A stretch of DNA of 64,000 nt, from contig JACJYB010000008.1 in NCBI GenBank assembly GCA_020636355.1, forward strand, positions 62,001 through 126,000. The letters are read 5' to 3'. The translations under genes were made by a program, and so were the position numbers. Of the stretch, positions 8,323-17,443 are shown one piece after another. Under the pieces are notes generated by a model. The model saw nothing but the letters and a program-made list of their open reading frames with translations. It searched no databases and was not told the DNA's origin. Position 1 is the stretch's first letter. The number at the start of each line of letters is the position of its first letter. This DNA comes from Lewinellaceae bacterium (lineage in GTDB: Bacteria > Bacteroidota > Bacteroidia > Chitinophagales > Saprospiraceae).

Positions 8323-10449
8323 ATGAGTGTCGATACCAAAAACATACGCAACGTGGTCTTGCTCGGCCACTCCGGATGCGGGAAAACAACCTTGGCCGAA
8401 ACCATGCTATTCGAAGGCCATGAGATCCATCGCCGGGGTACCGTGCAGGACCACAACACAACATCCGACTATTCAGACATTGAGCACCACCGGGAAAACT
8501 CATTATACTCTACCCTCATGCACCTTAACTGGAAAGACTCCAAAATCAATATCATCGACACCCCCGGGCTGGATGATTTCTGCGGCGAAGTCATCTCCTC
8601 CCTGAAGGTTGCCAGTACCGGTGTCATGGTTCTCAACGGGGCGCACGGCGTTGAAGTTGGAACGGAAATCATCTGGGAGTACATTGAAAAATTTCAAACG
8701 CCGACCATTTTCGTGATCAATCAGATGGATCATGAAAAATGTGATTACGACAACACCCTTGAACAAGCGCAAAATCGGTTTGGCAGTAAAGTATTTCCAA
8801 TCCAATATCCACTAAACCAAGGCAAGGATTTCAACGCGATTGTCGATATCCTGCGCATGACCGTTTACGAATTTCCTCCGGAAGGCGGCAAACCGGAAAA
8901 AGTAGACATCCCTGCCGACGAAATGGCCCGTGCCCAGGAACTGCACAATCAATTGGTGGAAATCGCAGCGGAAAACGACGAAGGATTGATGGAAATCTTT
9001 TTTGACAAAGGCTCCCTCACCGAAGAAGAATTAACCAAAGGTTTAAAAATAGCCATTGCTGCCGGCGATTTCTGCCCGGCATTTGTTGCCTCTGCCCAAA
9101 AGGATATGGGTTCGGGCAGGATCCTTGGATTCATTAATGATATTTGCCCTAATCCTGCAGAACGTCCTCCGGTAGCGCTGTCTGACGGAACGACCCTGGC
9201 CTGTGACTCCTCCAAGCCCACTACCTTATTTATTTATAAAACGGTCCACGAGCCCCGGATAGGCATGGTTTCCTACTTTAAGGTGTACAGCGGAGAATTA
9301 AAAAGCAGCGATGAATTGATCAACGCCCAGACCGGTGCACACGAACGGTTCAGTCAGATACTGGTTGCCAATGGTAAAAACCGTTCCCAGGTAGACGGCT
9401 TAAAGGCCGGCGATCTGGGTGCCGCTGTAAAGCTCAAAGACAGCCACACCAATCAAACGCTAAATACCAAGGGAACAGATTTGGTTATCGCTCCCATAGA
9501 TTTCCCGACCTCCCGGATACGGACTGCTATTACCACGCAGAATAAGACGGATCTGGAAAAAATGGTCAAAGCATTGCACATGATCGAGGAGGAAGATCCC
9601 ACTTTGCATTCGGAGAATTCGGTCGAACTTAAGCAACTCATCCTCTATGGGCAGGGTCAGTTGCACTTTGATGTGGTAAAAAGTCGCATCCAGGAAGAAT
9701 TTGGAGTGACCATGGAATTTGAGAAGCCCCGTATTCCGTACCGCGAGACCATTACCAGAGCTTCCAATGACTCTTACCGGCATAAAAAACAATCCGGTGG
9801 CGCAGGTCAGTTTGCCGAAGTACACATGCGGATAGAGCCGTATTTTGAAGGGATGCCTGATCCAAGTGGATTATCGGTGCGGAATACCGACCTGACCGAC
9901 CTGCCGTGGGGAGGCAAACTGGCATTCCTGTGGTGCATCGTCGGCGGTTCGATTGATGCCAAATTTGCCAGCGCCATCAAAAAAGGCGTCATGCAGAAAA
10001 TGGAAGAAGGTCCATTAACCGGATCGTATTGTCGCGATATCCGCGTATCCATTTTTGATGGAAAAATGCACCCCGTGGACTCCAACGATATGGCTTTCCA
10101 GATTGCCGGCAGTATGGTCTTCCGCAATGCATTCAAGCAAGCGGGAGCGCAAATTCTGGAACCGATTTACAATGTGGAAATCCTGTGTCCCGAAGAATCC
10201 ATGGGAGATATTATGGGCGATCTGCAAACCCGGAGAGCCATGATCATGGGTATGGACAGCGACGGTCATTATCAGAAAATCATCGCCAAGGTGCCTGAAG
10301 CGGAAATGTATATGTATTCTTCAACACTGCGCAGCTTATCCCAGGGACGGGCAAAATTTACGCGCGAATTTGCTGAGTACAATGCGGTCACTCCAGACAT
10401 CCAGCAGCACCTCATCGATGCTTACCAAGCCGAAGAGGTGGAAGGTTAA
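8323..10449 (+). CDS. Elongation factor G-like translational GTPase (EF-G2 type)
   Basis: Second-type EF-G homologue of 708 residues with the full EF-G domain order: GTPase domain, OB-like domain II, and domains III-V. G1 is GHSGCGKT (15-22) where true EF-G has AHxDAGKT. G3 is DTPGLDDF (79-86), lacking the histidine of the normal DTPGHVDF. G4 is NQMD (133-136) instead of NKMD. These changes mark it as a paralogue, not the main translocase. In mycobacteria a second EF-G binds GTP and ribosomes but does not translocate; whether that holds here is unknown. I chose the ATG at 8323 over a TTG six bases earlier. A strong terminator follows. Confidence 0.85.
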   Translation: MSVDTKNIRNVVLLGHSGCGKTTLAETMLFEGHEIHRRGTVQDHNTTSDYSDIEHHRENSLYSTLMHLNWKDSKINIIDTPGLDDFCGEVISSLKVASTGVMVLNGAHGVEVGTEIIWEYIEKFQTPTIFVINQMDHEKCDYDNTLEQAQNRFGSKVFPIQYPLNQGKDFNAIVDILRMTVYEFPPEGGKPEKVDIPADEMARAQELHNQLVEIAAENDEGLMEIFFDKGSLTEEELTKGLKIAIAAGDFCPAFVASAQKDMGSGRILGFINDICPNPAERPPVALSDGTTLACDSSKPTTLFIYKTVHEPRIGMVSYFKVYSGELKSSDELINAQTGAHERFSQILVANGKNRSQVDGLKAGDLGAAVKLKDSHTNQTLNTKGTDLVIAPIDFPTSRIRTAITTQNKTDLEKMVKALHMIEEEDPTLHSENSVELKQLILYGQGQLHFDVVKSRIQEEFGVTMEFEKPRIPYRETITRASNDSYRHKKQSGGAGQFAEVHMRIEPYFEGMPDPSGLSVRNTDLTDLPWGGKLAFLWCIVGGSIDAKFASAIKKGVMQKMEEGPLTGSYCRDIRVSIFDGKMHPVDSNDMAFQIAGSMVFRNAFKQAGAQILEPIYNVEILCPEESMGDIMGDLQTRRAMIMGMDSDGHYQKIIAKVPEAEMYMYSSTLRSLSQGRAKFTREFAEYNAVTPDIQQHLIDAYQAEEVEG

Positions 10450-10480
10450 GCTTAAAAATCGAACTTTCATCCATACGAAA

Positions 10481-10505
10481 AGCGCCTGACCCCAGGCGCT
10501 TTTTT
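10481..10505 (+). terminator. Intrinsic terminator after the EF-G-like gene
   Basis: An 8-base perfect stem AGCGCCTG/CAGGCGCT with loop ACCC is followed by a run of five T (10501-10505). It lies 31 bases after the stop codon. Confidence 0.9.
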
Positions 10506-10515
10506 ATTTTGTGGC

Positions 10516-11316
10516 ATGTTTAAAGTTGAATCACTGCACGTCTATCCGGTCAAGGGTCTTGCCGGTACTTCTCTGCTATCGGCAATTCCCGAACCGCGCG
10601 GCTTCCGCTACGATCGCCGTTGGATGCTGGTGGATCCCCTTGGCGGATTTATCAGTCAACGTGAATACCCATCCCTGGCTAAGTGGGAGGCTTCTGTCGA
10701 TGATGATCACCTGTGCATCAGCCATCGGCAAGATTCGGGCATACGGCTGGAAATCAGCCTGGACCACTGGGATCACCAACCCCGTATACCGGTTACCATC
10801 TGGAAGGATACTGTCCTTGCCCATACCAGTTCCACATTTGTCAATGAGTGGCTGACAAAAAATCTTGAATTCCAGTGTCAGCTTGTCCACATGGGAGGGA
10901 ATTCACACCGGGCGATAGACCCTGCGTATGCAGTTCCAGGTGAGGAGGTCAGTTTTGCAGATGGATATCCGTACCTGATCACGACTACTGCATCACTCGC
11001 TGATTTGTCCGGTCGGATGGAGGAAAATCTGATCATGCGCCGCTTTCGGCCCAATATTGTGATCGGTAGCAATCATCCATTCGCAGAAGACCAATGGCAA
11101 CGGATCCGGATCGGCGATCATCTTCTTCGGCTTCCAAAGCCCTGTGCACGGTGCCAGGTCATCACCATAGATCCTGAAACTACAGCAATCAATCCAGCCG
11201 TCCTTACGAGTTTGGCCGGATTCCGGAAAGAAGGTAATAAAGTCCTATTTGGAATGAACGCGTGTTGGGAATCCGGGTCCGGGGCAATCCGTGTTGGGGA
11301 CCCAGTTCATGTATAA
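10516..11316 (+). CDS. MOSC domain-containing protein (YcbX-like)
   Basis: Likely a molybdenum-cofactor sulfurase C-terminal domain protein, a group that includes YcbX and mARC-type reductases of N-hydroxylated compounds. The N-terminal MOSC_N barrel is clear (VESLHVYPVKGLAG, then GFRYDRRWMLVD, about residues 3-40). The C-terminal MOSC part has FRPNIVI and a conserved cysteine pair in PCARCQVITIDPET (about 210-225), where the cofactor ligand is expected. The 266-residue length lacks the ferredoxin domain of E. coli YcbX. It follows the EF-G terminator closely and precedes an unrecognised gene by 31 bases. Confidence 0.85.
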   Translation: MFKVESLHVYPVKGLAGTSLLSAIPEPRGFRYDRRWMLVDPLGGFISQREYPSLAKWEASVDDDHLCISHRQDSGIRLEISLDHWDHQPRIPVTIWKDTVLAHTSSTFVNEWLTKNLEFQCQLVHMGGNSHRAIDPAYAVPGEEVSFADGYPYLITTTASLADLSGRMEENLIMRRFRPNIVIGSNHPFAEDQWQRIRIGDHLLRLPKPCARCQVITIDPETTAINPAVLTSLAGFRKEGNKVLFGMNACWESGSGAIRVGDPVHV

Positions 11317-11347
11317 TTAATACTACCACGGATAAATTCGGCGCTGC

Positions 11348-12265
11348 ATGGATTTTTATAAAAACATCGAAAAGCGGTTAGAGCAACCCGGGTTGGTAGA
11401 AAAATTAGCTGGGCTATCCGGATCGGAACTCAATTCATTACTCATGGAGGTTTTCCGGCTACAATCAGAACAAGTCAAGGCACCTGCCCTGGTAGCGCAA
11501 TTAATCAATAACCGGTTTACCATGCCCGCTTCCATTGACCCCCTGCGCCTCCGGGAACTGGAAATCGAATACCTCACTGCCTGTAAAAATGCCGGATTTG
11601 AACCGGTGCAGCTGGGACCTTTAGCACCTCTGGGAAGTTGTTCGGCAACGGCTCCGGTGTCGCAGTTGACCATAATGCCTGCCCTGCGAAATACGGAAGT
11701 AGTATCCGATATAACCAATATCCTCGCTATTTTGATTTCCCGCGACGCGCGTAGCAATCCTGAAAAAACGGAGGTAATCCGATATGCCGCTACGCAGCGT
11801 CAGGTTCGAGGTCAGGCTTTTGACCGGCCGGGATTTTCAGCCCATTTTTCCATCATCGGGATGGCTACCGGAGGATGGGACCAGGGTGACCAGACGTTTG
11901 AGTCGGAAGCATTTACAAATCATGTAATGACCCACCTCCATTTGCTGCAATCCCGTTTCGCCAACGGAAAATTCAGCATCAACCTCTATTGGCGCAATGC
12001 AAATGAAACCATGCGAAATAAGGTCCTAAGCACTCTGGGGGCCCTATCGTCCCGGGCTGAGGTGGTACAACATCACGATGATGGCGCCTTCTCCTATTAC
12101 CCCCTGGTACAGTTTAAAATCATGGTTGAACTGGCCGGTCATACCTGGGAACTTGCAGATGGCGGATTAGTACCCTGGACACAAGTTATCATCCCTAACC
12201 GAAAACACCGGTTGATGATTAGCGGCGCCGGGCTGGATATGATCCTGCATGCTGACAAATCCTGA
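11348..12265 (+). CDS. Conserved protein of unknown function
   Basis: A 305-residue soluble protein that I cannot place with confidence. It has no signal peptide or membrane helix. The best-conserved-looking parts are LGPLAPLGSCSATAPVSQ (about 95-112), ALRNTEVVSDITNILA, and a C-terminal glycine-rich stretch GGLVPWTQVIIPNRKHRLMI followed by SGAGLDMIL. The last part is faintly reminiscent of the motif-3 region of class II tRNA synthetase-like folds, but this is only an impression. The start is the ATG at 11348. It sits between the MOSC gene and the inositol cassette, separated from myo-inositol oxygenase by 202 bases, so it need not belong to that pathway. Confidence 0.75.
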   Translation: MDFYKNIEKRLEQPGLVEKLAGLSGSELNSLLMEVFRLQSEQVKAPALVAQLINNRFTMPASIDPLRLRELEIEYLTACKNAGFEPVQLGPLAPLGSCSATAPVSQLTIMPALRNTEVVSDITNILAILISRDARSNPEKTEVIRYAATQRQVRGQAFDRPGFSAHFSIIGMATGGWDQGDQTFESEAFTNHVMTHLHLLQSRFANGKFSINLYWRNANETMRNKVLSTLGALSSRAEVVQHHDDGAFSYYPLVQFKIMVELAGHTWELADGGLVPWTQVIIPNRKHRLMISGAGLDMILHADKS

Positions 12266-12467
12266 ACCTGCTTTCTTACCCTATGAATTGGTGGCTACAC
12301 CGAATAAGCCGGCAGTTATCTGTACTATTCCTACAAACGATAAACCGGTCTGATGCCCTGACCTGCTGACGACATACCTGGTGACAAAGGATTTTTGCGA
12401 CCAATTGGACGGGTGATCGTGAAAAAGACAAAATTTTCTAATTTTAGAGTAAGAAAACGATTGCGCC

Positions 12468-13334
12468 ATGTCGGAAAATTATAAAGAAACCGTCTCCCCT
12501 CACGAAATGGAAGAACTCTGGGAACAAGATTTGCTCCAGCGCTATCCTACGGAAAATACCAAAGCCAAAGCCGACTACCGCAACTATGAAAGTCCTGCAC
12601 GCGATACCGTTCGAGAGTTCTACCGGATGAACCATACGTATCAAACGTATGAATTTGTCCGTCAAAAAGAACAGGAATTTCTTGCTTTCAACCGGCGGGA
12701 AATGTCGCTCTGGGATGCGGTAGATTACCTGAATACCCTGATCGATGATTCGGATCCGGATATCGACCTGGACCAGACGCAACATTTGCTGCAGACCGCC
12801 GAAGCAATTCGGGCTGATGGACATCCGGATTGGTTCGTATTAACGGGATTCCTGCATGACCTGGGTAAAGTGCTCTGCCTTTTTGGCGAGCCTCAATGGG
12901 CTGTTGTCGGCGATACATTTCCCGTGGGATGCGCCTACTCCGATAAAATCGTATACCCGGAATTTTTCACCGCCAATCCCGACTACTACGATGAACGATA
13001 CAATTCGACGTATGGCGTTTATGCACCCAATTGTGGATTGCGCAATGTGCATTTATCCTGGGGCCACGATGAATACCTGTACCACATCATGAAAGACTAC
13101 CTTCCGGAGCCAGCTCTGTACATGATCCGCTACCACTCATTCTATGCGCAACACCGGGAAGAGGCTTATAATCATCTGATGGACGATCACGACCGGGAGC
13201 TTTTTAAATGGGTCCGTGCATTTAATCCCTATGACCTGTACTCCAAATCACCTTCTCCACCCGACGTCAAAAAATTAAGGCCTTATTACGAAGACCTTGC
13301 CGCAAAATACTTGCCGGATACCCTCAGATTTTAG
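12468..13334 (+). CDS. miox: Myo-inositol oxygenase
   Basis: Di-iron enzyme that uses O2 to cleave myo-inositol to D-glucuronate. The protein (288 residues) is close in length to the animal enzyme, and all six iron ligands can be matched: His106, His130-Asp131 (HDLGK), His200 (SWGHDEYLY), His223 (RYHSFY) and Asp256 (NPYDLYSK). The GEPQWAVVGDTFPVGC block is also conserved. It is followed by a mannonate-type SDR and a sodium symporter on the same strand, which together suggest uptake of inositol or a uronate and entry into the glucuronate-fructuronate-mannonate route. Confidence 0.95.
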   Translation: MSENYKETVSPHEMEELWEQDLLQRYPTENTKAKADYRNYESPARDTVREFYRMNHTYQTYEFVRQKEQEFLAFNRREMSLWDAVDYLNTLIDDSDPDIDLDQTQHLLQTAEAIRADGHPDWFVLTGFLHDLGKVLCLFGEPQWAVVGDTFPVGCAYSDKIVYPEFFTANPDYYDERYNSTYGVYAPNCGLRNVHLSWGHDEYLYHIMKDYLPEPALYMIRYHSFYAQHREEAYNHLMDDHDRELFKWVRAFNPYDLYSKSPSPPDVKKLRPYYEDLAAKYLPDTLRF

Positions 13335-13421
13335 GTTCTAGTCACCTGGCGGGAAGAGCTGCCCCTGGATGGCCGGCTATTTCGAATCCAGTAAATCATT
13401 GTGTCACTACATAGACAGCAT

Positions 13422-14228
13422 ATGCAGCGTTTTGTCCAAAAAACCATAATTGTAACGGGCGGTGGCGGTGTTCTCGGAGGACATATGGCCCAGGCTTTTG
13501 CCATGGAGGGCGCTCACGTGATTCTGCTCGGGAGAACCCTTGATTCGCTTCGGGATCGCCAGACCACCATTGAAAAAAGCGGAGGTCAGTGTTCGATCCA
13601 TGCTGCTGATGTATTGGATAAGTCTTCTTTGATAGCGGTCAGGGAAGAAGTGCTTGACCGGCATGGAAGCATCGATGTTCTGATCAATGCAGCTGGTGGC
13701 AACTTACCCGGGGCAACCGTACCTCCGGATAAGACCATATTTGATGTTTCAATTGAAGATTTCAGCCGGGTTACCGACATAAACCTGATGGGAACGGTGA
13801 TACCATCCCTGATATTCGGTACTTCTATGGCCTCTGCCAGCCTGGGTGCCATTCTGAACATTTCGTCTATGGCGGTGGATCGGGTTATCACCAGAGTCGC
13901 CGGCTATTCGGCAGCCAAAGCGGCTATGGAAAACTTTACGCGCTGGATGGCCGTAGAATTAGCGCTTAAGTTTGGGGAAGGGATCCGGGTAAATGCATTG
14001 GCTCCAGGATTTTTTATTGGGAATCAGAACCGGTCTTTACTGACCAATCCGGATGGAAGTTATACAGCGCGTGGCCAGTTGATTATCCAGGGCACACCGA
14101 TGCGCCGGTTTGGTCACGCCGATGAATTAAACGAAGCCGCTCTATTCCTGTGCGGTCCGGGGGCCCGCTTCATCACCGGAGTCGTTCTACCGGTTGATGG
14201 CGGGTTCAGCGCATTCAGTGGCGTCTAA
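13422..14228 (+). CDS. SDR oxidoreductase, D-mannonate/fructuronate type
   Basis: Classical short-chain dehydrogenase, probably reducing D-fructuronate to D-mannonate in glucuronate breakdown. Motifs are TGGGGVLGG (12-20), NAAGG (89-93) and Tyr162-x3-Lys166 (YSAAK). The long insert with GNLPGATVPPDKTIFDV and the NQNRSLLTNPDGSYTARG segment resemble the Bacillus SDR-type fructuronate reductases. I chose the ATG at 13422; a GTG at 13401 would add seven residues. It lies 87 bases after myo-inositol oxygenase and 23 before the symporter. The neighbouring steps (uronate isomerase, mannonate dehydratase) are absent from the window. Confidence 0.8.
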   Translation: MQRFVQKTIIVTGGGGVLGGHMAQAFAMEGAHVILLGRTLDSLRDRQTTIEKSGGQCSIHAADVLDKSSLIAVREEVLDRHGSIDVLINAAGGNLPGATVPPDKTIFDVSIEDFSRVTDINLMGTVIPSLIFGTSMASASLGAILNISSMAVDRVITRVAGYSAAKAAMENFTRWMAVELALKFGEGIRVNALAPGFFIGNQNRSLLTNPDGSYTARGQLIIQGTPMRRFGHADELNEAALFLCGPGARFITGVVLPVDGGFSAFSGV

Positions 14229-14251
14229 TCAACGTATAAACAGCAACAGCC

Positions 14252-15829
14252 ATGACCCTAACCATCGCAACATTTCTGGGCTTTACTGCCTTTGTAGCCC
14301 TCTACGTCTGGTGGCGTTTACGTAATGAAAACCTAAGCTCAAAAGACGGTTATTTCCTGGGCGGAAGAAGTCTTACCGGGGTCGTGATCGCGGGATCCAT
14401 GCTGCTTACGAATATTTCCACCGAACATCTGATCGGAATGAACGGCAGTTCGTATAAAAATGGGTTCATCATCATTGCCTGGGAAGTCACTTCCGCACTT
14501 GCCCTGGTCATAGCAGCCCTGTATTTTGTGCCGCGCTATTTGCGTATGGGGTTGACTACAATACCCGAATACCTGGAATACCGCTTCGATGGCTTAACCC
14601 GTACCCTGGTGGCTTTCTTTCTGATGCTTTCTTTCATAGTAACCCTGCTGCCAATTGTGCTTTATACCGGAGCGATCAATATCGAAAGTCTTTTTGACTT
14701 GAGTGAACAGTTACATCTCTCCCGCAGTGAGGCGCTATGGTATACCGTTATCCTTATAGGTATTATCGGCAGCGTATATGCTATTTTCGGCGGACTCAAA
14801 GCGGTAGCTTTTTCCGATACACTCAATGGATATGGATTGTTTATCGGCGGCCTGGCCATCCCGGTATTCGCACTATGGGCTATCGGCGACGGGAATTTAT
14901 TCTCAGGCCTACGTAAAGTTTATGAGGCTGTTCCGGAGCGATTTAACGTGATTGGGTCCAAAGACTCGGTTTTGCCTTTTGGGACCTTATTTACCGGACT
15001 GATCATCAACCAATTGTACTTCTGGTGCATGAACCAGGTGATCATCCAGCGCGCTTTGGGTGCAAAAAATCTGGTGGAAGCACAAAAGGGTTTGTTGCTT
15101 ACGGGACTCTATAAGATCCTGATTCCCGTCATTATTGTATTGCCGGGGGTGATCGGATTCTATTATTTCGGGGATCAATTTTTTGACCACCAGGATACAG
15201 TTTATCCCGAATTGGTAAAAAAAGTAATGCCGGTAGCCTTTACAGGATTCTTTGCCGCCGTCGTTTTAGGGGCTGTGTTAAGTACCTTTAACAGTGTACT
15301 AAATAGTGCTGCCACTATCTTCAGTAACGGAATTTACAAAAGGCATATCCGGAAAGACGCGAATGACGGGCAACTGGTGCGGGTTGGCAAACTGGTGTCT
15401 GTAATCATGGCTGTCTTCGCCATTGTCGTTGCACCCTGGGTGGCCAATGCACCTGATGGGCTCTATCAATTGCTGCAACAACTCAATGGCATTTTCTTTA
15501 TCCCGATTGCCAGCATCATCCTGGCCGGTTTTTTCCTTCCCGGCGTGTCAGCAGTTGCGGCTCGATCCGCCCTGTTGACCGGTTTGGCTTTTTATCTGAT
15601 CACGACATTCATCTGGCCGGTCAATCTGCACTTTATCCACCTGTGGGGTATTGAGTTCTTACTCAATGTTATCGTGATGCTTGGAGTTTCTTATTATTTC
15701 CCGGTGACGCATCGGTTTCGGGAAGAAGATCATCATGCAGTTGAAATGAAATCATGGAAACATGCTCCTGCATTCAGCGGCTTCCTGGTCGTAGCAACAG
15801 TCGCCATTTACATTTGGCTTTCGCGGTGA
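14252..15829 (+). CDS. Sodium:solute symporter (SSS/SLC5 family)
   Basis: Sodium-coupled importer with about 13-14 membrane helices over 525 residues. Family features include FLGGRSLTGVVIAGSMLLTNIST near the N-terminus, NGSSYKNG, and GTLFTGLIINQLYFWCMNQ in the middle. It resembles the SglT/SMCT branch that takes up sugars, inositol or sugar acids. As the third gene after myo-inositol oxygenase and the mannonate-type SDR, it is most likely the inositol or uronate transporter, by context only. The next gene is convergent, 63 bases away, with no obvious terminator between them. Confidence 0.9.
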   Translation: MTLTIATFLGFTAFVALYVWWRLRNENLSSKDGYFLGGRSLTGVVIAGSMLLTNISTEHLIGMNGSSYKNGFIIIAWEVTSALALVIAALYFVPRYLRMGLTTIPEYLEYRFDGLTRTLVAFFLMLSFIVTLLPIVLYTGAINIESLFDLSEQLHLSRSEALWYTVILIGIIGSVYAIFGGLKAVAFSDTLNGYGLFIGGLAIPVFALWAIGDGNLFSGLRKVYEAVPERFNVIGSKDSVLPFGTLFTGLIINQLYFWCMNQVIIQRALGAKNLVEAQKGLLLTGLYKILIPVIIVLPGVIGFYYFGDQFFDHQDTVYPELVKKVMPVAFTGFFAAVVLGAVLSTFNSVLNSAATIFSNGIYKRHIRKDANDGQLVRVGKLVSVIMAVFAIVVAPWVANAPDGLYQLLQQLNGIFFIPIASIILAGFFLPGVSAVAARSALLTGLAFYLITTFIWPVNLHFIHLWGIEFLLNVIVMLGVSYYFPVTHRFREEDHHAVEMKSWKHAPAFSGFLVVATVAIYIWLSR

Positions 15830-15892
15830 TGATGTTTATGGCAGGACCTCCTCAGTCAGCACCCGGACTTAAAGCGAGATCATCCGGTCATT

Positions 15893-17416
15893 TTACTGCT
15901 TCTCATGAAATACGATTCGATATACGATGGCGGCAGTATCTACCGGATGTGGTGGAATGCTGATCTTTAAGCCATTATCACTCCACTCCCAGGTTACCGG
16001 TTCCTGTGAACCTATTAATTCAATCTGCTCGATGTTTTTTGTTGTCCGGACCTTATTGAGCGCCGTCAGATGAACTGTATCGGCAGGTGCCCCTAAAACC
16101 ATGGCATAAAGATTTCTTCCTTTGGTGGTGTAACGAATGTCCTGATTGGTGTACCGTATTTTTAAGAAGGCCTGATGCTCAGCAAATCCACCTTCCGGTT
16201 CCACCGTAGGACCTTCTCCATAGGTGATCCAGGGACGGGTTTTATAAATCGCTTCCCCATAACGCTCCAGCCATGCGCCGATCCCCAACAAAGTTTCCTG
16301 CTGATCATCCGGAATAATTCCATCTGCCCGCGGTGAAATATTCAAAAGCAAGACCCCATTTTTACTGACGATATCAATAAGGACACGGATCAGTTCCGCT
16401 GCCGGTTTGATTTGCAGTCCTTCCGTATAACACCAGCTACCGGTACTGATCGTCTCATCCGTCATCCAGACTGCAGTGTCCATCTGGCTTTTTCGTGATT
16501 TTTCGAAATCGTCGATCGTAAATGAAAGGGGAAGGTCATCCTGCTTACGTACAAGCACAACTTCCTTGTCCCAGGCTGCTGCCTGATTGAGGTAATACGC
16601 ACAAAAGCGCTGCCGGTATATTTCAGGTATCTGATCCAACCAGGAATCAAACCACATGATGTCCGGCTGGTAGTTGTCAACAACCTCTTTTAATTTACCC
16701 AGCCAAACCTCCTCCAGCCATTGCTCCTCCGGAATATTCCCGTATAGATACTTAAGCTTGTCGTCGTCAGAAGCAGGACCGGTGCCTGCTAAAAACGGAT
16801 AATGACTGTTGGGGTAAGGATTTGGCTTCGCCAGCTCCTCTTCCTGGTTTACGCCTCTATAGCGTTGCAGGTTACGCGCATGATGGAAGGTCGTGATAAA
16901 CTTGAGGCCATGTTGTCGGGCCTCTGAGGCCAGTTCTCCGGCTACATCCCGATGAGGTCCTTCATTCATGCTATTCCACGGCGTCACCCTGGAAGCCCAC
17001 ATCGAAAATCCATCGTGATGTTCGGCCACCGGTCCGATGAACCGGGCACCAGCTTTCTGAAATAGTTGAACCCATGCTTTGGGATCAAAGTGCTCGGCTT
17101 TAAACTCCGGTACAAAATCATGGTAATTGAAGTTTTCTACCGGTCCATACATCTCAAGATGGTGCGCGTTTTCGCGGGTACCCGGTAAATACATCTGGCG
17201 GGGATACCACTCACTTCCAAAAGCGGGAACGGTGTAGACACCCCAGTGAAAATAAATCCCCAGTTTCGCATTCCGAAACCATTCCGGAGCGGCCTGGTGC
17301 TTTTCCAAAGATTCCCAGTTCTCCGCATAGGGCATATCATGCCGGTTATCTCCTTCCTGACAACCAGAGAGCAATACCCCTGCAAAGATCATCCAACACC
17401 AATATTTAATGCGCAC
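15893..17416 (-). CDS. Alpha-L-fucosidase, GH29, lipoprotein
   Basis: Retaining exo-fucosidase of family GH29, removing terminal alpha-L-fucose from glycans. A lipoprotein signal (LLSGC, Cys19) points to export and anchoring. Conserved blocks are KLGIYFHWGVYTVPAFGSEWY (51-71), GPVAEHHDGF (128-137) and PDIMWFDSW (251-259), whose Asp257 is the expected nucleophile. The 507-residue length fits the catalytic domain plus a C-terminal beta-sandwich. The start is a GTG at 17416; no closer ATG gives the signal peptide. It follows guanine deaminase by 27 bases on the same strand, without a functional link that I can see. Confidence 0.93.
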   Translation of the reverse strand: MRIKYWCWMIFAGVLLSGCQEGDNRHDMPYAENWESLEKHQAAPEWFRNAKLGIYFHWGVYTVPAFGSEWYPRQMYLPGTRENAHHLEMYGPVENFNYHDFVPEFKAEHFDPKAWVQLFQKAGARFIGPVAEHHDGFSMWASRVTPWNSMNEGPHRDVAGELASEARQHGLKFITTFHHARNLQRYRGVNQEEELAKPNPYPNSHYPFLAGTGPASDDDKLKYLYGNIPEEQWLEEVWLGKLKEVVDNYQPDIMWFDSWLDQIPEIYRQRFCAYYLNQAAAWDKEVVLVRKQDDLPLSFTIDDFEKSRKSQMDTAVWMTDETISTGSWCYTEGLQIKPAAELIRVLIDIVSKNGVLLLNISPRADGIIPDDQQETLLGIGAWLERYGEAIYKTRPWITYGEGPTVEPEGGFAEHQAFLKIRYTNQDIRYTTKGRNLYAMVLGAPADTVHLTALNKVRTTKNIEQIELIGSQEPVTWEWSDNGLKISIPPHPVDTAAIVYRIVFHEKQ

Positions 17417-17443
17417 CTGATTAGCTTTTGGCTGAAGTCCAAT

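Noticed and set aside
7982..8503. 173-codon open frame on the minus strand
   Set aside because: It overlaps the EF-G-like gene in antisense and has a composition unlike real proteins; treated as non-coding.
15893..17416. A fucose polysaccharide utilisation locus with the GH95 gene and the sulfatase
   Set aside because: The three genes are up to 40 kb apart, with housekeeping genes between and no SusC/SusD pair in the window.
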